64,000 bases of DNA from CBDCFV01 sp963664625 (GTDB taxonomy: Bacteria > Chloroflexota > Dehalococcoidia > Lucifugimonadales > UBA3495), in assembly GCA_963664625.1 (NCBI GenBank), contig OY761541.1, positions 2,294,001 through 2,358,000 of the forward strand. The letters run 5' to 3'. Numbering within the stretch: the first letter of the stretch is position 1; each line of letters begins with the position of its first letter. Below are positions 16,981-24,145 of the stretch, piece by piece. The notes below the pieces were generated by a model. It was not told the origin of the DNA. It saw only the letters and a list, made by a program, of their open reading frames with translations, and searched no databases. Position numbers and translations under genes: made by a program.

Positions 16981-17370
16981 ATGCCTGAGAGATACCAGGA
17001 CGAAATAGAGGAGATTCTGCGGAAGGCCGGGGAAATTCCTCCCGCCAAGCCCGGTCAGCAGCGGGAGGACGACCGCGGGGCCAGTGCCGTTGGCGCTTCC
17101 AAGCCGGAGCCGCAGCCTTCGAACAACTACAAAGGCCGCTGGTTGCGATTGTCTCCCGGCAAGTTGATGCTGGCGGGGCTGGCAATCTTCGTTATCGGTG
17201 CGTTGACGTGGCAGCCGGCGATATGGATCGGATTGGCGGTCCTGGTGGCGGCTTACCTGCTTTTCTTCGTCAAACCCCGCTCCATATCCATCGAAAAGCG
17301 GTGGCGCGGGCAGGTTATCGAGGAGTCCCATTCGCCTTGGGACCGTTTGAAGCGCTGGTTGAAGAAATAG
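16981..17370 (+). CDS. Hypothetical two-span membrane protein
   Basis: 129 residues: a charged N-terminus (RYQDEIEEILRKAGEIPP), a Gly/Pro-rich linker, two membrane segments (LMLAGLAIFVIGAL and WIGLAVLVAAYLLFFV) and a basic C-terminus ending DRLKRWLKK. Both ends probably face the cytoplasm. The N-terminal helix is acidic and could bind a partner. TATAAT lies at 16940-16945. No family recognised. Confidence 0.6.
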   Translation: MPERYQDEIEEILRKAGEIPPAKPGQQREDDRGASAVGASKPEPQPSNNYKGRWLRLSPGKLMLAGLAIFVIGALTWQPAIWIGLAVLVAAYLLFFVKPRSISIEKRWRGQVIEESHSPWDRLKRWLKK

Positions 17371-17390
17371 CCGCTCCGCCCCGCTGACTG

Positions 17391-18224
17391 TCAACCGGTC
17401 GTTGCTTCCGCTTGGAAGCACTCCGCCAAGGCGATTATCAGGTTGCCCATGTGGACGTGTTCGGGCTCAACGTCCACCCTGATGTTCCTCTCCCGCAGTT
17501 TACGGCTGCATACCGGCCCCACGGACGCTATGGTCACAGACTCCCTGGTAAGGCTGTTCCGCAGTAACTCGCCCCGGTCCGACTGATCGGCGATCGCCAG
17601 CAGGTTGTCCACCTGCGGTTGGCTGGTAAAGGCCACGGCGTCTATCTTCCCGGAGGCCAGGTCGTCGATCATCCGCACTACTGGCGCCGTATCCTCGGGT
17701 ATTCCCCAGCTATACAGCTTTACTTCTCGAACGTTGGCGCCCTTTTCGCGCAGGCTCCGAGTGAGAAAGTTGTTGGGCCCGCCGTATGCCTGTACCGCCA
17801 CCTCTTTTCCGTCCAGGTCAGTTTTGCCGATGGCGTCCACCAAGTCTTGGGAGGTGTACGGCTCAGGCGGCATGAGGTCGATGTGGATGTTGTTCTGCCT
17901 GAGAACACGGGCAGGCTTGGGGCTGCGGGCGTATATGGTGCGGGTGTTGAGGTGGGCAAGGAATTTCTCCCCCAAGCCCATGCCAGCAGCGGACTCGATG
18001 AGGGCGCGGGTACCCACCCCAGTGAGAAGGACCACAACGTCGATGCGGTCTTCGCACACATCCCGAACGAGACGCTGCACGTCCGGGTCGTCCTTCAGGT
18101 AGACTTCCTGAAGCACCGGGGCCGGGTAGGCCACACCTCCGTGACGCTCAACTAACGCCGCCATTTCGGACTGCATCCGGGCTTCTACGAAGGCGACGAC
18201 TCTGCCGTTTAACGATGGCGGCAC
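17391..18224 (-). CDS. hemD: Uroporphyrinogen-III synthase
   Basis: 277 residues with the two-lobed HemD pattern: GRVVAFVEAR at the start, DVVVLLTGVGTRALIE, a central hinge, DAVAFTSQPQVDNLLAIA and VTIASVGPVCSRKLRE. Makes uroporphyrinogen III, precursor of siroheme and heme. It begins 9 bases after the sulfite/nitrite reductase stop on the same strand, so supply of siroheme is likely coupled to the siroheme enzyme and put under the same leader control. Confidence 0.85.
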   Translation of the reverse strand: MPPSLNGRVVAFVEARMQSEMAALVERHGGVAYPAPVLQEVYLKDDPDVQRLVRDVCEDRIDVVVLLTGVGTRALIESAAGMGLGEKFLAHLNTRTIYARSPKPARVLRQNNIHIDLMPPEPYTSQDLVDAIGKTDLDGKEVAVQAYGGPNNFLTRSLREKGANVREVKLYSWGIPEDTAPVVRMIDDLASGKIDAVAFTSQPQVDNLLAIADQSDRGELLRNSLTRESVTIASVGPVCSRKLRERNIRVDVEPEHVHMGNLIIALAECFQAEATTG

Positions 18225-18233
18225 ACAAGCCTC

Positions 18234-20180
18234 CTAGACCATGCACTCGCCTTCGCCGCGCTCCAGCTTGTAGATGTTGGTGCGCTCCCAGTCGAAGTAC
18301 AGGTCGGAACCGGCTTCCGCGGTCTCGGCAATCTCCTGCGCTCTGGCCGCGACGGCGGTCAATTCGGCCACACCCACCCGGTCGAGGAAGTCGTTGAAGG
18401 GTTCCTGTTCCTGGCGGTTCTCTTTGTAGTAGGAGGCGATCTTTTCGACTACTTTAGGCACGACCTTGGCGGGCACCTTGATCTTGGGGATGCGGGAGCC
18501 GATACGGGAGTCCTCTATCCGGTTGCCGCCGTAGTTCCCGCCGAGGAATAGCTCGTAGGCCGGGATCTGGCTGCCACCGGGGCCCTTGACCGCCGCTCCA
18601 TGAAAGCCGATGTTGGCAATGTGGTGCAGGCCGCAGCCGTTGGGGCAGCCGCTCATCTTGATGCGTATCTTCCTGACGCCCTCGTCCTGCAACAGCCCGT
18701 TCCAGCCGGTCATTTCCTCTTTAACGGCCTTGGCCAGACCCATCGACGAGGTGATTCCCAGCTTGCAACTGTCCGTTCCGGGGCAGGAAACGACGTCGGT
18801 GATGGTGTTAGCGTCCGGCTCGGCCAGGTCGATGGTGCAAAGGGCCTCCCAGAGGGCGTGCAGATGTCTTTCGGGCACCCACCGCAGGGTCAAATTCTGC
18901 TCTTGCGTGGTGCGGGCCCGTCCGCCGGTGAAACGCTCGACTATGTCGGACAAGTCCCGGAATTGAGTGTGGCTTATGTCGCCGCGGGTCAGTTTCACGT
19001 AGACCAAGTAGTACCCATCCTGCTTTTGCGCCACGACGTTGGTCTCTCTCCACCGGCCGTATTCGCCGCCGGGGATCGGCGAGATTCCCGCCTGCGCGGG
19101 AATGACGGGAAGGGAGGCGGCATTGGTGTGACTGGCGCCGGCGCCCTTGGTATGACTGCCGTCAACGCGGTTGGAAGTCAGATCCGGGGCCGCCGGCGCA
19201 TCCAGCGCGGGCGGAGTTTCCCGTTGCAGATCGTCCAATTGCATCAGAGGTCTGGGGTCAATGGGGCCTATGTTGTCCAACTCGGCGTCCACCAACTCCC
19301 GGAAGGCGTCCAGGCCGATTCTGTCGATCATGACCTTGATGCGGGCCATCATGCGGTTCTTGCGGAGCATGTCCGCGTTGTTGAAGACCGTCCAGACGGC
19401 AAGGGCGACGCGCAGGTAGTCCTCTTCCGGGACGAACTCGTAGAGAGGTTTTGCCAACCTGGGCATAATGGAAGTGCCGCCGCCCACGAATACCTTGAAT
19501 CCCCGCCTGACCGAGCCGTTTTCGCGCCGGACCTGGGCCACGTAGGTCAGGTCCTGGATTGCGGCCGATACGTTGTCGTGGGAATCGCTCCCGGTGAAGG
19601 CCGTCTTGAACTTGCGGGGGAAGTTCTGGCTTATGGGATGCCTGACGCCGAAACGCACGTAGGCGGCCAAATAGGGAGTTGGATCGAACACTTCATCGGC
19701 GGATACGCCGGCGGTAGGAGGCCCGACCACGTTACGAACCGTGTTGCCGCAGGCCTCTCTTGTGGAAAGTCCCACCTCTCCCAACAGGCGCAGCACTTCA
19801 GGGCAATCGTCCAGCGGTATGTGGTGCATCTGGATGTTTTCGCGGGTGGTGACGTGCCCCTTCTTGAGGGGGGCGTACCGTTCGGTTATGTCGCCGAAGG
19901 CTCGCAGGGCCTGGGCCGTCAGTATCCCGCCGGGCAGTTTTACGCGAATCATCTGAACGTCGGGCTGGCGCTGCCCATAGACGCCCTGGCGAAGCCGGTA
20001 GGGAGTGAACTCGGCGTTGTCCAGTTCTCCACTCTGGAACTTGCGTGACTCCTCCTCCAGCCGCACCACCTCATCTTCCATGAACGGGATTATGCCCAGC
20101 GAAACATCCGCCAGTCGCATACTTCGTTCATGTACCTCCGATTGATCGACAGCCTGGATGTTCGAGGTCTGACTGGTCAA
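18234..20180 (-). CDS. Siroheme-dependent sulfite/nitrite reductase
   Basis: 648 residues, with duplicated ferrite-reductase-like and siroheme domains. The [4Fe-4S]-siroheme cysteines are in CPGTDSC and CPNGC; TTRENIQMHHI and PRKFKTAF are typical of the ferredoxin-type family. I start at TTG 20180 because AGGAGG precedes it; upstream codons overlap the terminator. A palindromic repeat (19083-19109) adds in-frame residues near VIPAQAGISPIPGG in the linker between the two halves. Sulfite versus nitrite cannot be told by motif, but the cysteine-rich leader peptide upstream favours assimilatory sulfite reduction. Confidence 0.88.
   Translation of the reverse strand: MTSQTSNIQAVDQSEVHERSMRLADVSLGIIPFMEDEVVRLEEESRKFQSGELDNAEFTPYRLRQGVYGQRQPDVQMIRVKLPGGILTAQALRAFGDITERYAPLKKGHVTTRENIQMHHIPLDDCPEVLRLLGEVGLSTREACGNTVRNVVGPPTAGVSADEVFDPTPYLAAYVRFGVRHPISQNFPRKFKTAFTGSDSHDNVSAAIQDLTYVAQVRRENGSVRRGFKVFVGGGTSIMPRLAKPLYEFVPEEDYLRVALAVWTVFNNADMLRKNRMMARIKVMIDRIGLDAFRELVDAELDNIGPIDPRPLMQLDDLQRETPPALDAPAAPDLTSNRVDGSHTKGAGASHTNAASLPVIPAQAGISPIPGGEYGRWRETNVVAQKQDGYYLVYVKLTRGDISHTQFRDLSDIVERFTGGRARTTQEQNLTLRWVPERHLHALWEALCTIDLAEPDANTITDVVSCPGTDSCKLGITSSMGLAKAVKEEMTGWNGLLQDEGVRKIRIKMSGCPNGCGLHHIANIGFHGAAVKGPGGSQIPAYELFLGGNYGGNRIEDSRIGSRIPKIKVPAKVVPKVVEKIASYYKENRQEQEPFNDFLDRVGVAELTAVAARAQEIAETAEAGSDLYFDWERTNIYKLERGEGECMV
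19083..19109. repeat. Palindromic repeat inside sir
   Basis: GATTCCCGCCTGCGCGGGAATGACGG, translated in frame (minus strand) as VIPAQAGI within a poorly conserved, Ala/Thr-rich inter-domain linker. Confidence 0.85.
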
Positions 20181-20200
20181 CGCGGCCTCCTGACACTGGG

Positions 20201-20239
20201 CAAAATAAAAACCCGCCAAGCGGCGTAAGTCTTGGCGGG
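20201..20239 (-). terminator. Intrinsic terminator in the sir leader
   Basis: On the minus strand CCCGCCAAG, a 10-base loop, CTTGGCGGG and then TTTTTATTTT: a perfect 9-bp GC-rich stem with T-run, located after the leader peptide and just before the sir ribosome-binding site. Its position upstream of the gene marks it as an attenuator. Confidence 0.8.
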
Positions 20240-20286
20240 CGCAGGTCCTGTTGGGGAATGTCGTTTATACGAACATCTTATACGCC

Positions 20287-20340
20287 CTATGTGGGCGGAC
20301 AGGTGCAACAGCGACAGACGTTCGACGACACGTATTTCAT
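20287..20340 (-). CDS. Cysteine-rich leader peptide of the sir-hemD operon
   Basis: A 17-residue reading frame, MKYVSSNVCRCCTCPPT, with four cysteine codons in a six-codon run. The ATG coincides with the predicted transcription start, so it would be read from a leaderless end. It overlaps a hairpin CGCCC-ACATA-GGGCG at its stop codon. GGGCG of that hairpin is also complementary to CGCCC at the foot of the downstream terminator, so stalling at cysteine codons could favour an antiterminator. Not a conserved family; called from arrangement. Confidence 0.65.
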   Translation of the reverse strand: MKYVSSNVCRCCTCPPT

Positions 20341-20347
20341 CGCGGAA

Positions 20348-20376
20348 AGTCTAGCTTAGGGGTCAACAATTGTCAA
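20348..20376 (-). promoter_or_regulatory. Promoter of the sir-hemD operon
   Basis: On the minus strand TTGACA (20376-20371), a 17-base spacer, and TAGACT (20353-20348). The start of transcription would fall at about 20341-20340, the first base of the leader peptide ATG. Confidence 0.65.
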
Positions 20377-20408
20377 CATAACATGAGAGTGAATCAAAGA
20401 CCGGCAAT

Positions 20409-21179
20409 TTACCTGCCCTGCCCCCGGTCGAGGTAGTCTTGAGCAGAACCCAGTCCTTCCAGGGCCAGGCCGTATCCCAACAGGTCGTGCAACTCCTGTC
20501 TCAACTTGTGGGTCAGCAGCACCCGGGAGTAACGCAACACCAAGCGGGGCTGTTGGGCCAGTTGGCGGGCGAGTTCCCACGCCCGGGGCAGCAAGTCTTC
20601 CTGGGGCAGCACTTCGGCGACCAAGCCCAGTTCGTGAGCCTTTGCTGCGTCCAGCATTTGTCCGGTCAACAAGAAATATCTGCCCCGGTTTATGCCCAGC
20701 AGCAGCGGGTAGATTATGTGCATACCGTCGCCAGGGGTAAGGCCGCTCATAAAGTGGCCGGAGTCCTGAAACGTGGTGTGCGGAGCCGCCAGGACTATGT
20801 CGCTCAGCAGGGGCAGTTCGGAGTGGCGCAGAGCCGGTCCGTTGACGGCGGCGATGATGGGCACTTCGATGTTCAACAGGTTTCCCAGCAGGTGCTTGCC
20901 TTCCCAGTAGGTGCCGTCCCACTGTTCGGGGGTGCGCCGCGGGACCGTGGCGTTGCTGCCGGCGGGTCCGGTGAAGCCGTCTCCGGCGCCGGTCATGATG
21001 ATCACCTTCGTTTCCGGGTCTGTACCAACTGTGTGGAACACCTCGGGCAACTCCGAATGGGGGCCTGCTCCCCACTGCAAGGTGCCGCCGTCGCTGTGCA
21101 GCGTCATCTGCAAGATGCCGTCTTGCCTTTCCAGCTTGGCGAATTGGAACCGATTGGCGTATTCCTCCAGTCGCGCCAT
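20409..21179 (-). CDS. Crotonase-fold hydrolase, 6-oxocamphor-hydrolase-like
   Basis: 256 residues of the enoyl-CoA hydratase superfamily. RHSELPLLSDIVLAAP and DSGHFMSGLTPGDGMH place two histidines 23 residues apart and an aspartate 9 further on, the same spacing as His122, His145 and Asp154 of 6-oxocamphor hydrolase, a retro-Claisen C-C hydrolase of cyclic beta-diketones. The usual CoA-type oxyanion segment is altered (GPAGSNATVP). Start ATG 21179, because the ATG 9 bases earlier abuts the ribosome-binding site AGGAG. A true CoA-dependent hydratase is the alternative. Confidence 0.75.
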   Translation of the reverse strand: MARLEEYANRFQFAKLERQDGILQMTLHSDGGTLQWGAGPHSELPEVFHTVGTDPETKVIIMTGAGDGFTGPAGSNATVPRRTPEQWDGTYWEGKHLLGNLLNIEVPIIAAVNGPALRHSELPLLSDIVLAAPHTTFQDSGHFMSGLTPGDGMHIIYPLLLGINRGRYFLLTGQMLDAAKAHELGLVAEVLPQEDLLPRAWELARQLAQQPRLVLRYSRVLLTHKLRQELHDLLGYGLALEGLGSAQDYLDRGQGR

Positions 21180-21353
21180 TCGCGTCATCTCCTTTGTCGG
21201 GATGGGTGGGCGAAAAATCGCTTGGCCCGGCGCCGTGCTCGTATTGTCCTTAATCTAACCGCACCAGTGAAGAATTGCCAACAACGAGCTTGCTTGGTGC
21301 TGGCGGGACGCCCGCGCTCCTTCATGGCGGGGTTTCCGGGGAGGGTTGGCGCT

Positions 21354-21735
21354 GAGCAACGGGTGGAAACGCCGAGGTCACGACCGCTTGGATGACCTGA
21401 TGACTCCGTCATCTTGCATCCTCGCCTTCTCCGGCAGACCGCGGGGCTTGAAAAGCCCTGGGCCGGTCGACGCAGCCAACATCAACCCGACGGCGCAGCA
21501 GTCCTCCGCCGGTCCCTTTGCATACTGCCGGGAAGTTTGCCCCCGGACGACGCCGGGGGCGCGATTGTGCAAGGAAATTTTCTCTCGCGGGAGATCTCAT
21601 CGCCTGCCCGAAAGCAGGCGGAATGGTAATGAGAGTCAAGTCCGGGATGCCGGGTACGAGCGGCGATCAAAGCGCCGCCGCGCCGCAAGCAGGCATGGAA
21701 AGCCTGCCGGGCGATACCGTTTCCACCCGTTGCTC
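21354..21735. repeat. 382-bp element with 18-bp perfect inverted ends (MITE-like)
   Basis: GAGCAACGGGTGGAAACG (21354-21371) is repeated in inverse orientation at 21718-21735. The interior has several small hairpins (CCCCCGG..CCGGGGGCG; GCCTGC..GCAGGC) and no credible gene on either strand. No target duplication is obvious. It lies in the 1.1-kb gene-free stretch 21180-22293 at the edge of the accessory island. Confidence 0.5.
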
Positions 21736-21857
21736 TTGCGCCGTTTTCCCAAGGTTGGGCAACCAATACGTTTCACATAGGCATTCGCCGGTTGCCCTTG
21801 CGTGTACCCTCTGCAATAGCAGTAGGCCAACCGCTTTGAAATGATGGGTTACGAGGG

Positions 21858-21925
21858 CAACCACAAGGGTTGCCCCTACCAGTCAAGGGCGGTTCCGTAG
21901 GGGCGCCCCTTGTGGGCGCCCTGAT
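21858..21925. repeat. GGCAACCACAAGGGTTGCC and GGGGCGCCCC repeats
   Basis: Two adjacent palindromes, GGCAACC-ACAA-GGGTTGCCCCTAC and GTAGGGGCGCCCCTTGTGGGC, related to the GGGCGCCC repeat near 8.6 kb. Confidence 0.6.
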
Positions 21926-22076
21926 CGCTAGAGGGGGATTTACAGTTCGCGGCCTCCTTTGGGTTGAGTCGGGGGTCGGGCTGCGCGGTCCCGGCCCGCT
22001 TTTCAGTGGTTACAGGCTAGAGGGGCGCAATCCTGTGTGTCAACCGAGAAATGTCAGGGGCGGGGCTTTACACTAC

Positions 22077-22097
22077 GGGCTGATATACTGGTATTGG
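22077..22097 (+). repeat. 21-bp direct repeat, left copy
   Basis: GGGCTGATATACTGGTATTGG, identical to 22790-22810. It contains TATACT, a possible -10 box. The two copies enclose the gene at 22294-22758. Confidence 0.7.
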
Positions 22098-22132
22098 GGC
22101 GGGAGCAGGGTCTTTTAATTCTCGGAGCAATT

Positions 22133-22219
22133 GTCAGAATCAGGATTTTCAGGATTAAAGGATTTCCAGGATTTGTCTTATCCTGAACATCTTATAATCC
22201 GGTAAATCCTGATTCTGAC
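22133..22219. repeat. 87-bp palindromic repeat element
   Basis: Ends in perfect 16-base inverted repeats GTCAGAATCAGGATTT; inside are further AGGATT units (ATTTTCAGGATTAAAGGATT). A degenerate relative is at 11826-11860. The element resembles the widespread AATCCTGAAAATCCT repeats of bacteria. Confidence 0.65.
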
Positions 22220-22234
22220 GGACTATTATAAGGC

Positions 22235-22275
22235 CTTGGGAGCAGGAGACGGAGGGGTTGCTGGCGGGGATTGTT
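22235..22275 (+). repeat. Triplicated GAGCAGGAAACGGAGGGG fragment, copy 1
   Basis: GGAGCAGGAGACGGAGGGGT followed by TGCTGGCGGGGATTGTTGG; copies 2 and 3 are at 23212-23250 and 23785-23822. Each copy stands directly upstream of an accessory gene. Confidence 0.6.
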
Positions 22276-22293
22276 GGATTCGAGGGAAGTTTG

Positions 22294-22758
22294 ATGGTAA
22301 GAGTGAATTACTCTCTGGTGGGCCGGCGACAGTGGAATGCAGAAAACCCGGACACGCCGCACCCGCTGGACGTTACGGCGCGGCTGGCTGAGTTCAGGGA
22401 AATGCGGGACGGCTGGGCCGACGGTATGCAGCACGCCAGGGATTGGGGCAACGGTTACGGCAGGGCGCCCAATCCGGCCGGGCTGGACTGGCTGGCGCGG
22501 GTCTTTGAAGTCAACTACCCGGACGACCTACCCCTACCCTACATCTATCCCACCCCGGAAGGCGGAATTGAAGCGGAATGGTCGCTGGGGCCATTCGAGA
22601 TCAGTCTGGAAGTGAATTTGGAAACCCGAACCGGAGAATGGCACTGGGTAGAAATCCTCACCGATGCCGACGCCGAAGAATTGCTTGACTTGGCCGACTC
22701 CGGCCATTGGGGCTGGCTGGCCGCTGAAATCCGTCGTTTGGCCCAAGCCGTCGAATGA
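22294..22758 (+). CDS. Hypothetical accessory protein (G-x-E-x-EW motif)
   Basis: 154 residues, acidic, soluble. A conserved-looking centre reads YIYPTPEGGIEAEWSLGPFE then ISLEVN and EWHWVE. The same pattern, PTWRGGVQVEWHRNGVYLEIE, occurs in the protein at 32030-32569, so both probably share a small beta domain. The start is ATG 22294 behind GAGGGAAG. It is flanked by 21-bp direct repeats and lies upstream of toxin-antitoxin genes. No known family. Confidence 0.6.
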   Translation: MVRVNYSLVGRRQWNAENPDTPHPLDVTARLAEFREMRDGWADGMQHARDWGNGYGRAPNPAGLDWLARVFEVNYPDDLPLPYIYPTPEGGIEAEWSLGPFEISLEVNLETRTGEWHWVEILTDADAEELLDLADSGHWGWLAAEIRRLAQAVE

Positions 22759-22789
22759 ACGACGACACCCTGCCCGTTATCCACCATAA

Positions 22790-22810
22790 GGGCTGATATA
22801 CTGGTATTGG
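22790..22810 (+). repeat. 21-bp direct repeat, right copy
   Basis: Identical to 22077-22097; it runs straight into the truncated toxin gene, marking its 5' break point. Confidence 0.7.
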
Positions 22811-22926
22811 AAGATTACCTGTATCTTATGCCTTTCGTGACGCAGCCCGATGGCGTCCGCTTTTTGAAGACGATCATTCTCAGCTGAAAGGTGATGAGAG
22901 ACTACCGAAGGAGGCGGTCGTCGTGA
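22804..22926 (+). pseudogene. Truncated BrnT-like toxin gene
   Basis: Reads VLEDYLYLMPFVTQPDGVRF then LKTIILS and a stop, then after the stop continues as MRDYRRRRSS up to the antitoxin start. This matches the last 45 residues of the intact toxin at 23858-24145 (VYLVPFVIQADGTRFLKTII, RDYRRRQTS). The N-terminal half has been lost at the 21-bp direct repeat and a stop codon has been gained. The toxin is therefore dead although its antitoxin is kept. Confidence 0.7.
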
Positions 22927-23198
22927 ACGGCAACATGGACGCCGAAGAGCGTGACATTCTGGCCCACTTCGAGCGAGGCGATTTGCGTTCGGCCCAGGGT
23001 GCTGCCCACGAGATCGAGGCTGCCTGTGAAGTGGCGCGCAACACGTTCAACAAAACCCGGAGGGTGAATCTACGAATGACCGAACGTGACTTGCTGCTCG
23101 CCCAGTCGCGGGCCAGAGAAGAAGGAGTGCCTTACCAGACGTTGCTGTCCAGTGTCATCCACAAGTACCTGTCGGGTAGGCTGACCGAGAAGACGTAG
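22923..23198 (+). CDS. CopG/RHH-type antitoxin, intact (partner toxin broken)
   Basis: 91 residues. The N-terminal segment MDAEERDILAHFERGDLRSA through ARNTFNKTR is the toxin-contacting type segment seen also at 24142; the C-terminal half MTERDLLLAQSRAREEGVPY then LLSSVIHKYLSGRL is the CopG-type ribbon-helix-helix DNA-binding domain. GTG start behind AGGAGG. It overlaps the relic of its own toxin. Could neutralise the related intact toxin 0.7 kb downstream. Confidence 0.75.
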   Translation: MNGNMDAEERDILAHFERGDLRSAQGAAHEIEAACEVARNTFNKTRRVNLRMTERDLLLAQSRAREEGVPYQTLLSSVIHKYLSGRLTEKT

Positions 23199-23211
23199 CC
23201 GGTTACCCCGC

Positions 23212-23250
23212 CTTGGAGCAGGAAACGGAGGGGTTGCTGGCAGAGATAGT
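23212..23250 (+). repeat. Triplicated GAGCAGGAAACGGAGGGG fragment, copy 2
   Basis: TTGGAGCAGGAAACGGAGGG then GTTGCTGGCAGAGATAGTGG; in one frame it reads LEQETEGLLAEIVGGIEK and stops at the start of the next gene. Confidence 0.6.
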
Positions 23251-23265
23251 GGGAGGAATTGAAAA

Positions 23266-23751
23266 ATGAACCTTGGAGAGTTTTTCAGGCAATTCCATCT
23301 CGATAAGGTCAAGTTCAACGTCCCTTTCGCCAGTGTGGAAATATCTTTTGACGAAGCCGACAAGGATGGCGCTTGGGAGCTGTACATTGAGATGCTGACC
23401 AGGATAGTCACCCAGCCGTTGCCTGCGGAGGCGGGTGACGAAAAGACTGCGTTGGACAGCATTTATTCGCTGTTTCCTATTACCCGGGAGGTGCTCCGTC
23501 GAAGAGGGCGAGGGAATATCCAATTTGCCAAAGTAGCAATACCGGTGCTGAATCAAGTAGTGCGCCCCTTCACCGCCAAGTGGCACAGGGAGAGCTTGGC
23601 GGGGGCTTTCAACCACGAAAGCAAACGGAACGAATTTCGCGCAGAACTCGAGGCATTGCAGGAAGAGTTGCGCAATTACAACCGCATGTTGGCCCAGGTT
23701 GCCGGGGTGGAAGACTTGACGGACTTGGAGCAGGTTGAGGGGGAGAAGTGA
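23266..23751 (+). CDS. Conserved hypothetical accessory protein (161 aa)
   Basis: Helical, soluble, 161 residues: MNLGEFFRQFHLDKVKFNVP, a DKDGAWELYIEMLTRIVTQPL segment, TALDSIYSLFPITREVLRRRG, then VLNQVVRPFTAKWHRESLAG and a C-terminal coiled coil FRAELEALQEELRNYNRMLA. The block structure looks like a conserved family rather than random frame. Good ribosome-binding site GGGAGG. It sits between two toxin-antitoxin loci in the island, so a defence or regulatory role is possible but unproven. Confidence 0.6.
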   Translation: MNLGEFFRQFHLDKVKFNVPFASVEISFDEADKDGAWELYIEMLTRIVTQPLPAEAGDEKTALDSIYSLFPITREVLRRRGRGNIQFAKVAIPVLNQVVRPFTAKWHRESLAGAFNHESKRNEFRAELEALQEELRNYNRMLAQVAGVEDLTDLEQVEGEK

Positions 23752-23784
23752 CGCTTTGGAGGGGATAAGAACGGACATGCTGGC

Positions 23785-23822
23785 GTTGGAGCAGGAAACC
23801 GCAGGGCTGCCAGAAGAGATTG
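23785..23822 (+). repeat. Triplicated GAGCAGGAAACGGAGGGG fragment, copy 3
   Basis: TTGGAGCAGGAAACCGCAGG followed by GCTGCCAGAAGAGATTGTTG. It is part of a 25-codon frame (ATG 23776 region to 23854) that looks like the end of a lost gene. Confidence 0.55.
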
Positions 23823-23857
23823 TTGCCCAAATGCACGGATGCTCCGAAAATTGACGT

Positions 23858-24145
23858 ATGAACACGGGCTTCAACTGGAGCACAGAGAAGAACCAGCAAC
23901 TCATTGAGCAGCGGCGAATATCCTTCGAGAGCATTATCTCCAGTATAGAGCAGGGTAATCTGGTGGACGTGCTGGAGCACCCGAATCAAGACCGCTACCC
24001 GGGGCAGTTGATCTACGTGGTAGAGATCCACGAATACGTTTATCTCGTGCCATTCGTAATTCAGGCTGATGGGACCCGCTTCTTGAAAACGATTATTCCC
24101 AGCCGCAAGGCGACAAGAGACTACCGGAGGAGGCAGACATCGTGA
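23858..24145 (+). CDS. BrnT-like toxin
   Basis: 95 residues. Pattern FNWSTEKNQQLIEQRRISFE at the N-terminus, a central RYPGQLIYVVEIHEYVYLVP strand pair, and FLKTIIPSRKATRDY at the end, consistent with the BrnT ribonuclease-like toxin fold. The stop overlaps the GTG of the next frame as GTGA, the usual toxin-antitoxin coupling. Its cis antitoxin, however, has lost the DNA-binding half (see next gene). mRNA cleavage is inferred from the family. Confidence 0.7.
   Translation: MNTGFNWSTEKNQQLIEQRRISFESIISSIEQGNLVDVLEHPNQDRYPGQLIYVVEIHEYVYLVPFVIQADGTRFLKTIIPSRKATRDYRRRQTS

Noticed and set aside
18600..20048. 482-codon open frame on the plus strand opposite sir
   Set aside because: It is the antisense shadow of a high-GC gene. 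The composition is repetitive G/V/H, no domain is recognisable, and the sense strand has all sulfite reductase motifs.
21346..21844. Several 60-144-codon frames on both strands in the 21.3-21.8-kb region
   Set aside because: They overlap each other within an inverted-repeat element, have no ribosome-binding sites and no recognisable domain.
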